Shown in pieces: positions 34,578 to 43,369 of a stretch of 64,000 nucleotides of DNA (the stretch's first letter is position 1; every line of letters begins with the position of its first letter). The notes beneath the pieces were generated by a model, which did not search any database, had not been told where the DNA came from, and was given only the letters and a program-made list of their open reading frames with translations. This stretch comes from Micromonospora sp. WMMD1128 (GTDB lineage: Bacteria > Actinomycetota > Actinomycetes > Mycobacteriales > Micromonosporaceae): positions 3,485,501 through 3,549,500 of the forward strand of contig NZ_CP114902.1 of assembly GCF_027497235.1 (NCBI RefSeq), written 5' to 3'. The translations under genes and the position numbers were made by a program.

Positions 34578-36530
34578 ATGCCGAACGCATCCCCGGTCGG
34601 GCGGTGGACCGCGTGGACCGTCCTCGCCGCCACCGCGCTGCTCACCGTCGGCGCGGTCGTCGCCTGGGCGGTGGCGACTCCCCCGTACACGGCCACCCAG
34701 CTCTACTCGCTCGTCGACCTGCTCGACGGCGTGGTCTACGGGGTCGTGGCGTGGCTGATCCTGGGCCGGCAGCGTACCGGCAGCCGGCTGCCCGGCGGCA
34801 TCGCCGCCGCCGCGGCGCTCGGCAGCGCGCTCGCCGCGTTCGCCGCCCAGTGGCAGCTCGCCGTCGGCGGGCCCCCGTTGCTGACCGCGCTGCACGTCTG
34901 GGCCTGGGTGCCCGGCCTGTACGCGCTCGTCGTGGTCATGCCCTGGCTGCTGCCGGACCGGCCGCTGCGCCGGTTGGACCGGATCGCCGCGACCACCGGC
35001 CTCGGCTACCTGGCGGTGACGGTGCTGGCCCTCGCCACCGCGCCGCCGCCGGTGGGCGTGCTGCCGCTGACGCCCGAGCTGCGCGAGGCCCGGGCCGCGG
35101 TGCTGCGACCGCTGGCGCCCGTCCTGCCGTACGCGCTTGTCGGGCTCGGCCTGCTCGCCGGCGCCGGGTTGGCCTGGCGGTGGCGGCGCGGGCCGGCGCG
35201 CCAGCGCCACGGCCTCGGCTGGGCGACGGCCGGCAGCACGCTGCTCACCCTCGCCTTCGGCGTCACGCTGCTGCCGCCGGTGCTGCCGGCCGTCGTTCCG
35301 GCGCTGCTGATGCTCGCCTCGCAGGCGTTCTTCCCCGCCGCGGTGGCGGTGGTGGTGCTGCGCCAGCAACTGTGGGGGCTGCGGTTGGCCGTGCGCCGCA
35401 CCCTGGTCTGGTATCTCATGACCGCCGTGGTGATCGCCGCCTACTGCCTCACGGTGGCCCTGCTCGACCGGCTGCTGCCGCCGGCCCCGCCGGTGCCGCA
35501 GCTCGTGGTGACAGGCGTCCTCGCGGCGGCCTTCCAACCCATGCGGGTGGCGGTGCAGCGGCGGGTGGACCGGCTGGTGCACGGCGAGGCGCCCGAGCCC
35601 CTGCTGCACCAGGTGATGCACAGCGTCGGCCGCACCACCGACATCGGCGCCACCGTCGCCGCCGCGCTCCGGCTGGCCGAGGTGCGGATCACCGAGGACG
35701 GACCGCAGCCGCCACCGCACGAGCACGGTCCGCCGCTGACCGTGCCGTTGACCAGCGGCGACCGGTCGGTCGGCTACCTGCACGCCTGGCCCCGGCCGGG
35801 CGAGCTGCTCGGCGCCCGGGCCGCCGAGTCCCTCGCCGTCCTCGCCCCGGTGGTCGCCGCGGTGGTCGACCTCGCCGGCACCAACCGGGACCTGGCCCGG
35901 TCGCGGCAACGGCTGGCGGAGGTACGCGACGAGGAGCGCAAGTCGCTGCGCCGGGACCTGCACGACGGTCTCGGGCCGGCGCTCAGCGGCATCGGGTTGG
36001 GGCTGGCCGCCACCCGCAACCTGCTGCGCCGCGACCCGGACCGGGCCGAGAAGCTGCTGGACCGGTTGACCGACGAGCTGACCGCACGCGCGGCGGAGGT
36101 CCGTGAGCTGGCGCACGGCCTGCTGCCCCCGGTGCTCGCCGACGGCGGCCTCGGTCCGGCCCTGGACCTGCTGCGGGACCAGTACGCACGGGCCGGACTG
36201 CGGATCGTGCTGCACGGCCCGGCCACCATGGAGCCGCTGCCGGAACGGATCGCCACCGCCGCGTACGGCGTCGCCGCCGAAGCGATCCGCAACGTGCAGC
36301 GGCACGCCGGGGTGGACAGGTGCACGGTGTCGCTGGACCAGCGACCCGACCGGCTCCGGGTCACCGTCACCGACCACGGCCGGGGGGTCCCGGCCGGCCC
36401 CACCGGCGCCGGCGTCGGCCTGCACGCGATGCGGGAACGGGCGCAGGCGGTGGGCGCGACCCTGACGATCGGACCCGCCGGCCCGCGCGGCACCGCCGTC
36501 TGCCTGACCATCCCCCTGGAGCAGCCATGA
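34578..36530 (+). CDS. NarL-type sensor histidine kinase
   Basis: 650 residues from ATG 34578. The N-terminal half has about eight hydrophobic helices (from TAWTVLAATALLTVGAVVAW to PQLVVTGVLAAAF). A GAF-like linker with a CGL-free short sensor segment follows. The transmitter carries the HisKA_3 box RRDLHDGLGPALSG with His462 as phosphoryl site, then an HATPase with EAIRNVQRHAGV (N box), DHGRGVP and GVGLHAMRERA. It phosphorylates the response regulator whose gene overlaps it by ATGA. The signal is unknown, perhaps a membrane or lipid cue. Confidence 0.9.
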   Translation: MPNASPVGRWTAWTVLAATALLTVGAVVAWAVATPPYTATQLYSLVDLLDGVVYGVVAWLILGRQRTGSRLPGGIAAAAALGSALAAFAAQWQLAVGGPPLLTALHVWAWVPGLYALVVVMPWLLPDRPLRRLDRIAATTGLGYLAVTVLALATAPPPVGVLPLTPELREARAAVLRPLAPVLPYALVGLGLLAGAGLAWRWRRGPARQRHGLGWATAGSTLLTLAFGVTLLPPVLPAVVPALLMLASQAFFPAAVAVVVLRQQLWGLRLAVRRTLVWYLMTAVVIAAYCLTVALLDRLLPPAPPVPQLVVTGVLAAAFQPMRVAVQRRVDRLVHGEAPEPLLHQVMHSVGRTTDIGATVAAALRLAEVRITEDGPQPPPHEHGPPLTVPLTSGDRSVGYLHAWPRPGELLGARAAESLAVLAPVVAAVVDLAGTNRDLARSRQRLAEVRDEERKSLRRDLHDGLGPALSGIGLGLAATRNLLRRDPDRAEKLLDRLTDELTARAAEVRELAHGLLPPVLADGGLGPALDLLRDQYARAGLRIVLHGPATMEPLPERIATAAYGVAAEAIRNVQRHAGVDRCTVSLDQRPDRLRVTVTDHGRGVPAGPTGAGVGLHAMRERAQAVGATLTIGPAGPRGTAVCLTIPLEQP

Positions 36531-37183
36531 CCGACAACCCGATCCGCGTCGTCGTGGTGGACGACCATCCGGTCTTCCGCCTCGGCATGAGCGCGCTGCT
36601 CGACACGCTCGACGGCATCGAGTGCGTCGGCGAGGCCGCCGACGCACCCGACGCCCTGACGCTCGTCGCCCGGGTACGGCCCGACGTGGTGCTGATGGAC
36701 CTCCACCTCGGGCAGGGCTCCGGGATCGAGGCGACCCGGCTGCTGCGCCGCGACCATCCGGCGGTCCGGGTGCTCGTGGTGAGCATGCTCAACGACGACG
36801 CCTCGCTCGTCGCCGCGCTCCGTGCCGGCGCACGCGGATACGTGGTCAAGGGCGCCTCGGCCGCGGACGTGGAACGCGGCATCCGCGGCGTGGCCGGCGG
36901 CGACCTGATCCTCGGCGCCCCGCTCGCCGACCGGGCGGGCGTCCTGCTCGGCGCCCGGTCCGACGCGCCGTTCCCGCAACTCACCGACCGGGAACGCGAG
37001 GTGCTGGACCTGCTCGCCCGGGGCCTGTCCAACGCGCTCATCGCGCACCGGCTCGGGTTGAGCGCCAAGACCGTGCGGAACAACGTCTCCGCCGTCCTGG
37101 TCAAGCTGCACCTCGGCAGCCGGAGCGAGGCGATCGCGCTGGCCCGCGACCACGGTCTGGGCGCACCTGCGGCCCCGCCGTGA
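36527..37183 (+). CDS. NarL/FixJ-family response regulator
   Basis: 218 residues from ATG 36527, overlapping the kinase stop (ATGA). The receiver domain shows acidic Asp12/Asp13 (VVVDDHPVF), phospho-acceptor Asp58 (VVLMDLHLG), a Ser/Thr switch in VVSML and Lys in VVKGASA. The C-terminal LuxR helix-turn-helix reads LTDREREVLDLLARGLSNALI and LGLSAKTVRNNVSAVLVKL. Target genes are not visible; the acyl-CoA dehydrogenase follows closely in the same direction. Confidence 0.92.
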   Translation: MTDNPIRVVVVDDHPVFRLGMSALLDTLDGIECVGEAADAPDALTLVARVRPDVVLMDLHLGQGSGIEATRLLRRDHPAVRVLVVSMLNDDASLVAALRAGARGYVVKGASAADVERGIRGVAGGDLILGAPLADRAGVLLGARSDAPFPQLTDREREVLDLLARGLSNALIAHRLGLSAKTVRNNVSAVLVKLHLGSRSEAIALARDHGLGAPAAPP

Positions 37184-37266
37184 CGGTTCTCACCGCGTCA
37201 CCGCGGCCGGTCAACGGCGTTTACCGGGTACGAACGGTAGCCATGACGGCGGTATCCGAGGTAGCG

Positions 37267-39240
37267 ATGAGCAGTTTGTCCGGCCCGGTCGACCCGACCC
37301 GCCTGCGGTCCGTGCTCGACGGCAGGTGGGCGGGGGTCCGCGACGCGCACCGCGAGCACCTCGACGAACGCTTCCTCCCGGTCTACGGCGAGACCGGTGA
37401 CCAGGCCCGCGAGCGGATCAGCCGGCTCCTCGGCGAACTCCCGGTCGAGCTGGGCATCGGCGCGGGCTTCCCCACCGAGTACGGCGGCGGGGCCGACGTC
37501 GGCGGCTCGATCGTCGCCATCGAGATGCTGGCCCAGGTCGACCTGTCGCTGATGGTGAAGGCCGGCGTGCAGTGGGGCCTGTTCGGCGGCGCGGTCGCGG
37601 CCCTCGGCACCCGCCGGCACCACGACGCCTACCTGCGGGACATCATCGCGGGCCGGATCTTCGGCTGTTTCGCGATGACCGAGACCGGCCACGGCTCCGA
37701 CGTCCAGCAACTGCGCACCACCTGCGTGTACGACCCGCGGACCGAGACGTTCGACCTGCACACCCCGCACGAGGCGGCCCGCAAGGACTACATCGGCAAC
37801 GCGGCCCGGGACGGGCGGATGGCGGTGGTCTTCGCCCAACTGGTCACCGGCGGGCGGCGGCACGGCGTACACGCGTGGTTGGTCCCGATCCGCGACGAGC
37901 GGGGCGACCCGCTGCCCGGCGTGACCATCGGCGACGCCGGACCCAAGGCCGGCCTGCTCGGCGTCGACAACGGACGGCTCAGCTTCGCTCACGTGCGGGT
38001 GCCGCGGGACATGCTGCTGGACCGGTACGCCCAGGTCGCGGCCGACGGGACCTACTCCAGCCCGATCGAGAACGACTCCCGGCGCTTCTTCACCATGCTG
38101 GGCACCCTGGTCCGCGGCCGGGTCAGCGTCGGCGGCGCCGCGTCGGCGGCCACCAAGTCGGCGCTCACCATCGCGGTGCGATACGGCGACATCCGCCGCC
38201 AGTTCGGCGCCCCCGACGCCGACCGGGAGGTGCTGCTCAACGACTACCTGGCCCACCAGCGCAAGCTGCTGCCCGCGCTGGCCACCACGTACGCGCTGAC
38301 GTTCGCCCAGTCCGAGCTGGTCACCGCGCTCGCCGAGATCCAGGGTGACGACGGGACGGCCGACGAGCACCGGCAACGGCAGCTGGAGTCCCGGGCCGCC
38401 GGGCTGAAGGCCGCGCAGACCTGGCACGCGACCCGCACCATCCAGATGTGCCGGGAGGCGTGCGGCGGCGCCGGCTACCTGGCGGAGAACCGGCTGCCCG
38501 GCCTGAAGGCCGACACCGACGTCTTCACCACGTTCGAGGGCGACAACACGGTGCTGCTCCAGTTGGTGGCCAAGGGGCTGCTCACCGGCTACCGGGACGA
38601 GTTCGGCTCGCTCGACGGCTGGGGGCGGGCCTCGTTCGTCGCCGAGCAGGTGCGCGAGATGGTGCTCGAACGCACCGCCGCGCGTTCGCTCATCGAACGG
38701 CTGGTCAGCGCCGTGCCCGGCCGCGACGACGAGGTCGCGGTGACCGACCGAGGCTGGCACCTGAAGGTCTTCGAGGACCGCGAACGGCACCTCCTCGACG
38801 GCGCGGTCCGTCGCCTGCGCAACGGCGCGGCCACGAAGAAGGACCGCCCCTTCGACATCTTCAACGACGTCCAGGACCATGTCCTCGCCGTCGCCGCCGC
38901 GCACATCGACCGGGTGACGCTCGAAGCTTTCGTGGCCGGCATCGAAACCGCCACCGATCCGGCCACGCGGGCGTTGCTCTCCCGGGTCTGCGACCTCTAC
39001 GCGCTGAGCGTCATCGAGACCCACAAGGGTTGGCTGCTGGAGCACGGCCGGCTCACCCCGGCCCGCGCCAAGGCGATCACGGGGGTGGTGAACGGCCTGC
39101 TCAAGGAGCTGCGCCCGCACATGCGCACGCTCGTGGACGGTTTCGCCATCCCGGACTCCTGGCTGCACTGCGCCGTCCTGCGCGAGGAACCCGACCGGCA
39201 GGAGACCATGGCCGCCCACGACACCGCCGACCACCCGTAG
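37267..39240 (+). CDS. Acyl-CoA dehydrogenase/oxidase family flavoprotein
   Basis: 657 residues from ATG 37267, with GAGGT 4 nt upstream; ATG 37243 in the same frame would give 665. Segments GFPTEYGGGADVGG, CFAMTETGHGSDVQQLRTT, FFTMLGTLVRGRVSVGG, YGDIRRQFG and REACGGAGYLAENRLPGLKADTDVFTTFEGDN match long acyl-CoA oxidase/dehydrogenase members. The late DTDVFTTFEGD segment includes the catalytic Glu. It oxidises fatty acyl-CoA at the alpha-beta bond with FAD. It is in the same direction as the two-component system but 83 nt away, so it may be separately transcribed. Confidence 0.88.
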   Translation: MSSLSGPVDPTRLRSVLDGRWAGVRDAHREHLDERFLPVYGETGDQARERISRLLGELPVELGIGAGFPTEYGGGADVGGSIVAIEMLAQVDLSLMVKAGVQWGLFGGAVAALGTRRHHDAYLRDIIAGRIFGCFAMTETGHGSDVQQLRTTCVYDPRTETFDLHTPHEAARKDYIGNAARDGRMAVVFAQLVTGGRRHGVHAWLVPIRDERGDPLPGVTIGDAGPKAGLLGVDNGRLSFAHVRVPRDMLLDRYAQVAADGTYSSPIENDSRRFFTMLGTLVRGRVSVGGAASAATKSALTIAVRYGDIRRQFGAPDADREVLLNDYLAHQRKLLPALATTYALTFAQSELVTALAEIQGDDGTADEHRQRQLESRAAGLKAAQTWHATRTIQMCREACGGAGYLAENRLPGLKADTDVFTTFEGDNTVLLQLVAKGLLTGYRDEFGSLDGWGRASFVAEQVREMVLERTAARSLIERLVSAVPGRDDEVAVTDRGWHLKVFEDRERHLLDGAVRRLRNGAATKKDRPFDIFNDVQDHVLAVAAAHIDRVTLEAFVAGIETATDPATRALLSRVCDLYALSVIETHKGWLLEHGRLTPARAKAITGVVNGLLKELRPHMRTLVDGFAIPDSWLHCAVLREEPDRQETMAAHDTADHP

Positions 39241-39246
39241 CCGCCG

Positions 39247-40092
39247 CTACGCCACCACCCGGCCGACGGCCCACACGACGGCGAGGGCGGCCACACCGAC
39301 CAGCGCGGCCCACAACGCGCACCCCATGCCGTACGTGCGGTCGCCTGCGAGTGTGCTCTCGGTTTCCGCCGGCTCCCGGCTCAGCAGGAGGTAACGGCCG
39401 GTACGCGGCAGCGTGAGCGCGGCGACCCCGCCGTCCAGGATCGCCGGCCTGCCGATCACGTGCAGCGGCTCGCCGGGGTGGACGACCTGCTCGATCACCC
39501 GCACCCGGTCCACCCGCCGCGCCGCGTCCGCCGGGACCAGGCCACGGTCGATGAACTGCTGGAGCCACCGTCCGTTGCGGCGATGGCTCGTGGTCTCCTC
39601 GTCGACGACGGTCCGCACCGGCGTGGGACCGGCGTGTGCCACCGGCAGCCGGGTGCTCGCCCACAGCGACAGTCGAGGGTCGTGGCTGGCCGCCTGGAGC
39701 AGGCCCGCCGACACGGCGGCCGTACCGGTGTCGTCGGCGACACCGAACGGGTCTCCGGCGGACTGTTCCCAGAGGACGGACGTCTGGGTGAGGCCCGGGT
39801 CACCGGAGGTGACGGTCGAGTAGACCATGGTGCGGAACCACACCGCCTCGACGCCGGACAGCGGCGCGACGACCAACCCGTCCCGCCCCGGCACGGTCCT
39901 GCCGTAGACGGCGAGCCGCGAGGGCAGTCTCGTGCCGGGGCGCAGCGCGGCGCACGGGGAGACCGGGTGCCGGCGCACCCACCGGTGCTGCCGGCCGTCC
40001 GACACCGCCAGGGCCAGCAGGACCGGCGCCAGCACGATCATCGCGAATCCGAGGAATCCCAGGCTCACGACGACGACCGTCAGGAAGGTCAC
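39247..40092 (-). CDS. GIDE-domain membrane protein
   Basis: 281 residues from GTG 40092. A hydrophobic N-terminal helix (TVVVVSLGFLGFAMIVLAPVLLA) and a C-terminal one (ALWAALVGVAALAVVWAVG) flank a domain with SRLAVYGRTVPG, GVEAVWFRTMVYSTV and IEQVVHPGEPLHVIGRPAI. This resembles the GIDE/MULAN domain (GIDE: growth inhibitor and death E3 ligase), found in bacterial proteins without a RING finger. No RING motif is present. The function is unknown. It converges on the acyl-CoA enzyme gene. Confidence 0.7.
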   Translation of the reverse strand: MTFLTVVVVSLGFLGFAMIVLAPVLLALAVSDGRQHRWVRRHPVSPCAALRPGTRLPSRLAVYGRTVPGRDGLVVAPLSGVEAVWFRTMVYSTVTSGDPGLTQTSVLWEQSAGDPFGVADDTGTAAVSAGLLQAASHDPRLSLWASTRLPVAHAGPTPVRTVVDEETTSHRRNGRWLQQFIDRGLVPADAARRVDRVRVIEQVVHPGEPLHVIGRPAILDGGVAALTLPRTGRYLLLSREPAETESTLAGDRTYGMGCALWAALVGVAALAVVWAVGRVVA

Positions 40093-40158
40093 CGGGTCAG
40101 GGTAGGCATCGGTGTGAGGGCTGTCCCATCCCCTAGCCGGACGGGAACCACCGGCCGG

Positions 40159-41790
40159 TCACCGCGGCCCGCCGGTCTCGGTGAGCCGGCCGCCGGCCAG
40201 CCGCAGCCAGCGACCCACGGTGATCTCGGCCAGGAAACGTTCGTCGTGGCTGACCACGACGAACGCCCCCCGGTACGACAGGAGCGCGCCCTCCAACTGG
40301 GCGACGCTGACCAGGTCCAGGTTGTTCGTGGGCTCGTCGAGCAGCAGCAACTGCGGCGCGGGCGAGGCGAACAGCACGCAGGCGAGCGTGGCGCGCAGCA
40401 GTTCGCCGCCGGAGAGCACGCCGACCGGCAGGTGGACGCGGGCGCCCCGGAACAGAAAGCGGGCCAACAGGTTCAACCGCTCCGCCTCGGTCCGCGCCGA
40501 CGCGAAGGCGGCGAGGTTCTCGGCGACCGTGCGGTCCGGGTCGAGCAGGTCGAGGCGCTGCGACAGGTACGCCACCCGCCCCTGCGCGCGTGTGACGGTG
40601 CCGGTGACCGGTTCCTGGTCACCGGCGATCAGCCGGAGCAGCGTGGATTTTCCCGCGCCGTTGCCACCGACGAGGGCGATCCGTTCCGGACCCCGGATGT
40701 CCAGGTCGACGCCGTCGCTGTGGAAGACCGGCCGGCCGTCGTACCCGGCCTGCATGCCCTCGCCGTGGAAGACGGTGCGGCCGGCGGGCACCGTCGTGTC
40801 GGGCAGGTCCAGGGCGATGTGGTCGTCCCGCCGCGCGGCGCCGCTGGCCTGGTCCAGCCGGGCCTGGGCATCGCGGACGCGGGAGGTGTGCACGTCGGCG
40901 GCCTTGGCGGCCGACACCTGCGCGTCGCGCTTGAGGCCGCCGGCGACGATCCGGGCCAACCCCGCGTCGGCCAGGTTGCGCGAGGCCGTGGAGGCACGCC
41001 GTGCCGCCCGCTCACGGGCCTGCTGAAGCTCGCGCTTCTGCCGCTTCACGTCCTGCTCGGCCTGCCGCACCTGCCGCTCGGCGACCTCCCGTTCGGCCTG
41101 CGCCGCCTGCTCGTACTCGGTGTGGTTGCCGCCGTACCAGCGGATCTCGCCGTGTTCCAGGACGGCGATGCGGTCCATCTCGTCCAGCAGGGCCCGGTCG
41201 TGACTGACCACGAGCAGGCACCCGGTCCAGGAACGGAGCACGGCGGTCAGACGATCCCGCGCCTCGCGGTCGAGGTTGTTCGTCGGCTCGTCCAGCAGCA
41301 GCACGTCGGGCCGTTTGAGCAGTTGGGCGGCGAGCCCGAGAGTGACCACCTGGCCGCCGCTGAGGGTGCCGAGCCGCCGGTCCAACGCGACGTCGGCGAG
41401 CCCGAGGCGGTCGAGCTCGGCGCGGGTCCGCTCCTCCACGTCCCAGTCGTCGCCGACGGTGGTGAAGTGCTCCTCGGCGGCGTCGCCGGCCTCGATGGCG
41501 TGCAGCGCGGCGACGACGCGGTCGACGCCGAGCACCTCGGCCACGGTCTGCCGCGAAGCGTACGGCAGGTGCTGCGGCAGGTAGCCCAGCACACCGTCGA
41601 CGGTGACGCTGCCGCCGGTGGGGCGGAGCTCACCGGCGATCAGCCGAAGCAGCGTGGACTTGCCGGCGCCGTTCGGCGCGACCAGGCCGGTGCGCCCGTC
41701 GGGCACGGAGAACGACAGGTCCTCGAAGACCGGGGTGTCGTCCGGCCAGGCGAAGGACAGGGCGGAGCTGACGACATGACTGTCGGACAT
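40159..41790 (-). CDS. ABC-F family ATPase
   Basis: 543 residues from ATG 41790. Two ABC domains lie in tandem with no membrane part: Walker A APNGAGKST and GGNGAGKST, signatures LSGGQ and LSGGE, Walker B LLLDEPTNN twice. The linker (about 235-300, AEREVAERQVRQAEQDVKRQKRE) is a charged coiled hairpin, as in ABC-F proteins that enter the ribosomal E site. Members confer resistance to macrolides, lincosamides and pleuromutilins or serve housekeeping translation. It lies 1.6 kb from the polyketide regulator and could be a self-resistance determinant; that link is inference. Confidence 0.9.
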   Translation of the reverse strand: MSDSHVVSSALSFAWPDDTPVFEDLSFSVPDGRTGLVAPNGAGKSTLLRLIAGELRPTGGSVTVDGVLGYLPQHLPYASRQTVAEVLGVDRVVAALHAIEAGDAAEEHFTTVGDDWDVEERTRAELDRLGLADVALDRRLGTLSGGQVVTLGLAAQLLKRPDVLLLDEPTNNLDREARDRLTAVLRSWTGCLLVVSHDRALLDEMDRIAVLEHGEIRWYGGNHTEYEQAAQAEREVAERQVRQAEQDVKRQKRELQQARERAARRASTASRNLADAGLARIVAGGLKRDAQVSAAKAADVHTSRVRDAQARLDQASGAARRDDHIALDLPDTTVPAGRTVFHGEGMQAGYDGRPVFHSDGVDLDIRGPERIALVGGNGAGKSTLLRLIAGDQEPVTGTVTRAQGRVAYLSQRLDLLDPDRTVAENLAAFASARTEAERLNLLARFLFRGARVHLPVGVLSGGELLRATLACVLFASPAPQLLLLDEPTNNLDLVSVAQLEGALLSYRGAFVVVSHDERFLAEITVGRWLRLAGGRLTETGGPR

Positions 41791-41898
41791 GGGAACCTCG
41801 GAAGACAGGTGATCCGGGCGCGGAGGCGCTGCCCGGCGTGGGCAAGGCAGGACGACATGGGCGACGCGACGGCGCGGGTCGCGCTCCGTCGGTCACCG

Positions 41899-41919
41899 CT
41901 CCGGGGCTCTCACCCGGAG
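41899..41919 (-). promoter_or_regulatory. Leader hairpin upstream of the ABC-F gene
   Basis: Arms CTCCGGG and CCCGGAG (41899-41905 and 41913-41919) form a 7-bp stem with a 7-nt loop, about 110 nt upstream of the ABC-F start on its transcribed strand. Several resistance ABC-F genes are controlled by leader attenuation (family knowledge). No convincing leader peptide is visible here, because two other frames are simply open into the gene. Confidence 0.35.
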
Positions 41920-42063
41920 ATGTCGTCGTCACCTGCCACGGTCTGCTCCTGTCCTGGGCGACTCGGGCCAGGATAGCCGATCGACCGGGCGGACCGGGGC
42001 CGGCGACGCCGACCCGGCCCGTCCGGTGGGTGACGGCCGGGCGGCCTCGGTAGGTTCGCTGTC

Positions 42064-42540
42064 ATGAGTGACGACAGCTTCCGCTCGGTGGAGATCGAGC
42101 GCACCGGCCTGGCCAGCTACACGGCACGCAACGCCCGCGGCGGATCGATCTCCATGGGCTCGGGCCAGGACGACAGCTTCACCCCGGTGGAACTGCTGCT
42201 GGCCGCGCTCGGCGGTTGCACCGCCGTGGACGTCGACCACATCACCAGCCGTCGCGCCGAGCCGACCCACTTCTCCGTCGAGGTCACCGGCGACAAGATC
42301 CGGGACGAGGCGGGCGGCAACCGGATGCGGAACCTCCGGGTGGAGTTCACCGTGACCTTCCCGGAGGGACCGGACGGTGACCGGGCGCGCGAGGCGCTCC
42401 CCCGATCGCTGCGGCAGTCGCACGACCGGCTCTGCACCGTCTCCCGCACCGTCCAGCTCGGCACGCCCGTGGAGATCGTCGACGCCGCCGGCCGGGAGCC
42501 GGATGACCGGCCGCCTGCCCCACCCGCGGCGGCGGGGTAG
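42064..42540 (+). CDS. OsmC-family peroxide/redox protein
   Basis: 158 residues from ATG 42064. The two redox cysteines of the family are present: Cys52 in LAALGGCTAVDV and Cys124 in HDRLCTVSRTV, with the TPVELLLAAL helix between. OsmC/Ohr proteins reduce organic hydroperoxides with dithiol partners. The C-terminal 15 residues are a Pro/Ala tail. It is divergent from the ABC-F gene across 273 bp. Confidence 0.88.
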   Translation: MSDDSFRSVEIERTGLASYTARNARGGSISMGSGQDDSFTPVELLLAALGGCTAVDVDHITSRRAEPTHFSVEVTGDKIRDEAGGNRMRNLRVEFTVTFPEGPDGDRAREALPRSLRQSHDRLCTVSRTVQLGTPVEIVDAAGREPDDRPPAPPAAAG

Positions 42541-43369
42541 GCAAGGACCGCGGGGTCCCGGTCGGCGGACTCGCCGCAATCGTGGCGCTGACGATCGCGC
42601 TTTCCTGGGGCGCAATCGCGATGGCCACCCGGTTCACGATGCGCCTCGCACCGATCGACGCCATCGGCCGGGAATGACGCCCCGGCGTGGACGGTCCACC
42701 CCGCCACCTCGGGAGCCACGGCCCTGAACTGCGGTTTTGCGGCCGAAACAGAGTAATCGCATCGACGCCTTTTGTGGTCGAAACGGCCAGCCACTCTTCC
42801 ACTTCCTGCGGGGGCGGACGGAAAACGTGCCGGGAAAGGGACAGAATGGGTGCCGGATGGCGCCGTGGGCGGGGCGCCGCCCGTGGCGGCCACTCGGCGA
42901 TCCGGGCGACCCGGACGTGGCCGGACACGATCACACCTCCACCGGAGACGGCGATGGCCGGGGCCCGGTTCGCCACCTTGATTTCGCTCGAATTCGATCG
43001 TCGGCCACCGGAGAATTTCCGCGCCGCAACCATTCCGGAATAGCGAATCCCCACATTTCCGATCGCCGCTCCGACCAAGAGCCGCTATGTAGCCATTTAG
43101 CACGCTTATCATATCTGGGGTGATGCAACCGACTCCATCGGTTTGCTCCGCTCTGGGCGATGCGGCCGGATCTACCCCCGCGCCACCCCGGGTGAGAATA
43201 GATGACCGCCCGGTAACAAAGACACTGTCGCCAAAATGACATGCGGCATCTGCGGGAAAGGGGCGTTTCCCGACGCCGGGAATGTCGCCTCCCCGTTGCC
43301 ATCAATATGAGCCGATGCATATATTGACGCGAGCGCGACACTCGGCGGTATGGCTACGGGGAGGCAGCC
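42541..43369. other. 829-bp intergenic region upstream of the LAL regulator
   Basis: No gene is supported here. At 42543-42677 a frame encodes a hydrophobic stretch (ALTIALSWGAIAMATRF) and ends in TGA at 42675-42677, but it has no ribosome site or proper start. It looks like the tail of a lost membrane-protein gene. From 42740 the sequence is clearly richer in A/T, with runs such as TTAGCACGCTTATCATATC (43097-43115) and ATAACAAAGA-like segments, as expected for a promoter and regulatory region of the 43370 gene. A palindrome is listed separately. Confidence 0.5.
43302..43327. promoter_or_regulatory. Possible operator TCAATAT-N12-ATATTGA
   Basis: Perfect 7-bp inverted arms at 43302-43308 and 43321-43327, 42 bp before the LAL regulator start, inside the AT-rich leader. 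The location between likely promoter and start codon suits binding by an autoregulator or other repressor. Chance occurrence in AT-rich DNA cannot be excluded. Confidence 0.4.

Noticed and set aside
41630..41932. Leader peptide for the ABC-F gene
   Set aside because: Both alternative minus-strand frames are open into the ABC-F gene. They lack a clear ribosome site and stop before the start.
42543..42677. Small membrane-peptide gene with hydrophobic stretch
   Set aside because: No start with a ribosome site; treated as a possible gene tail.
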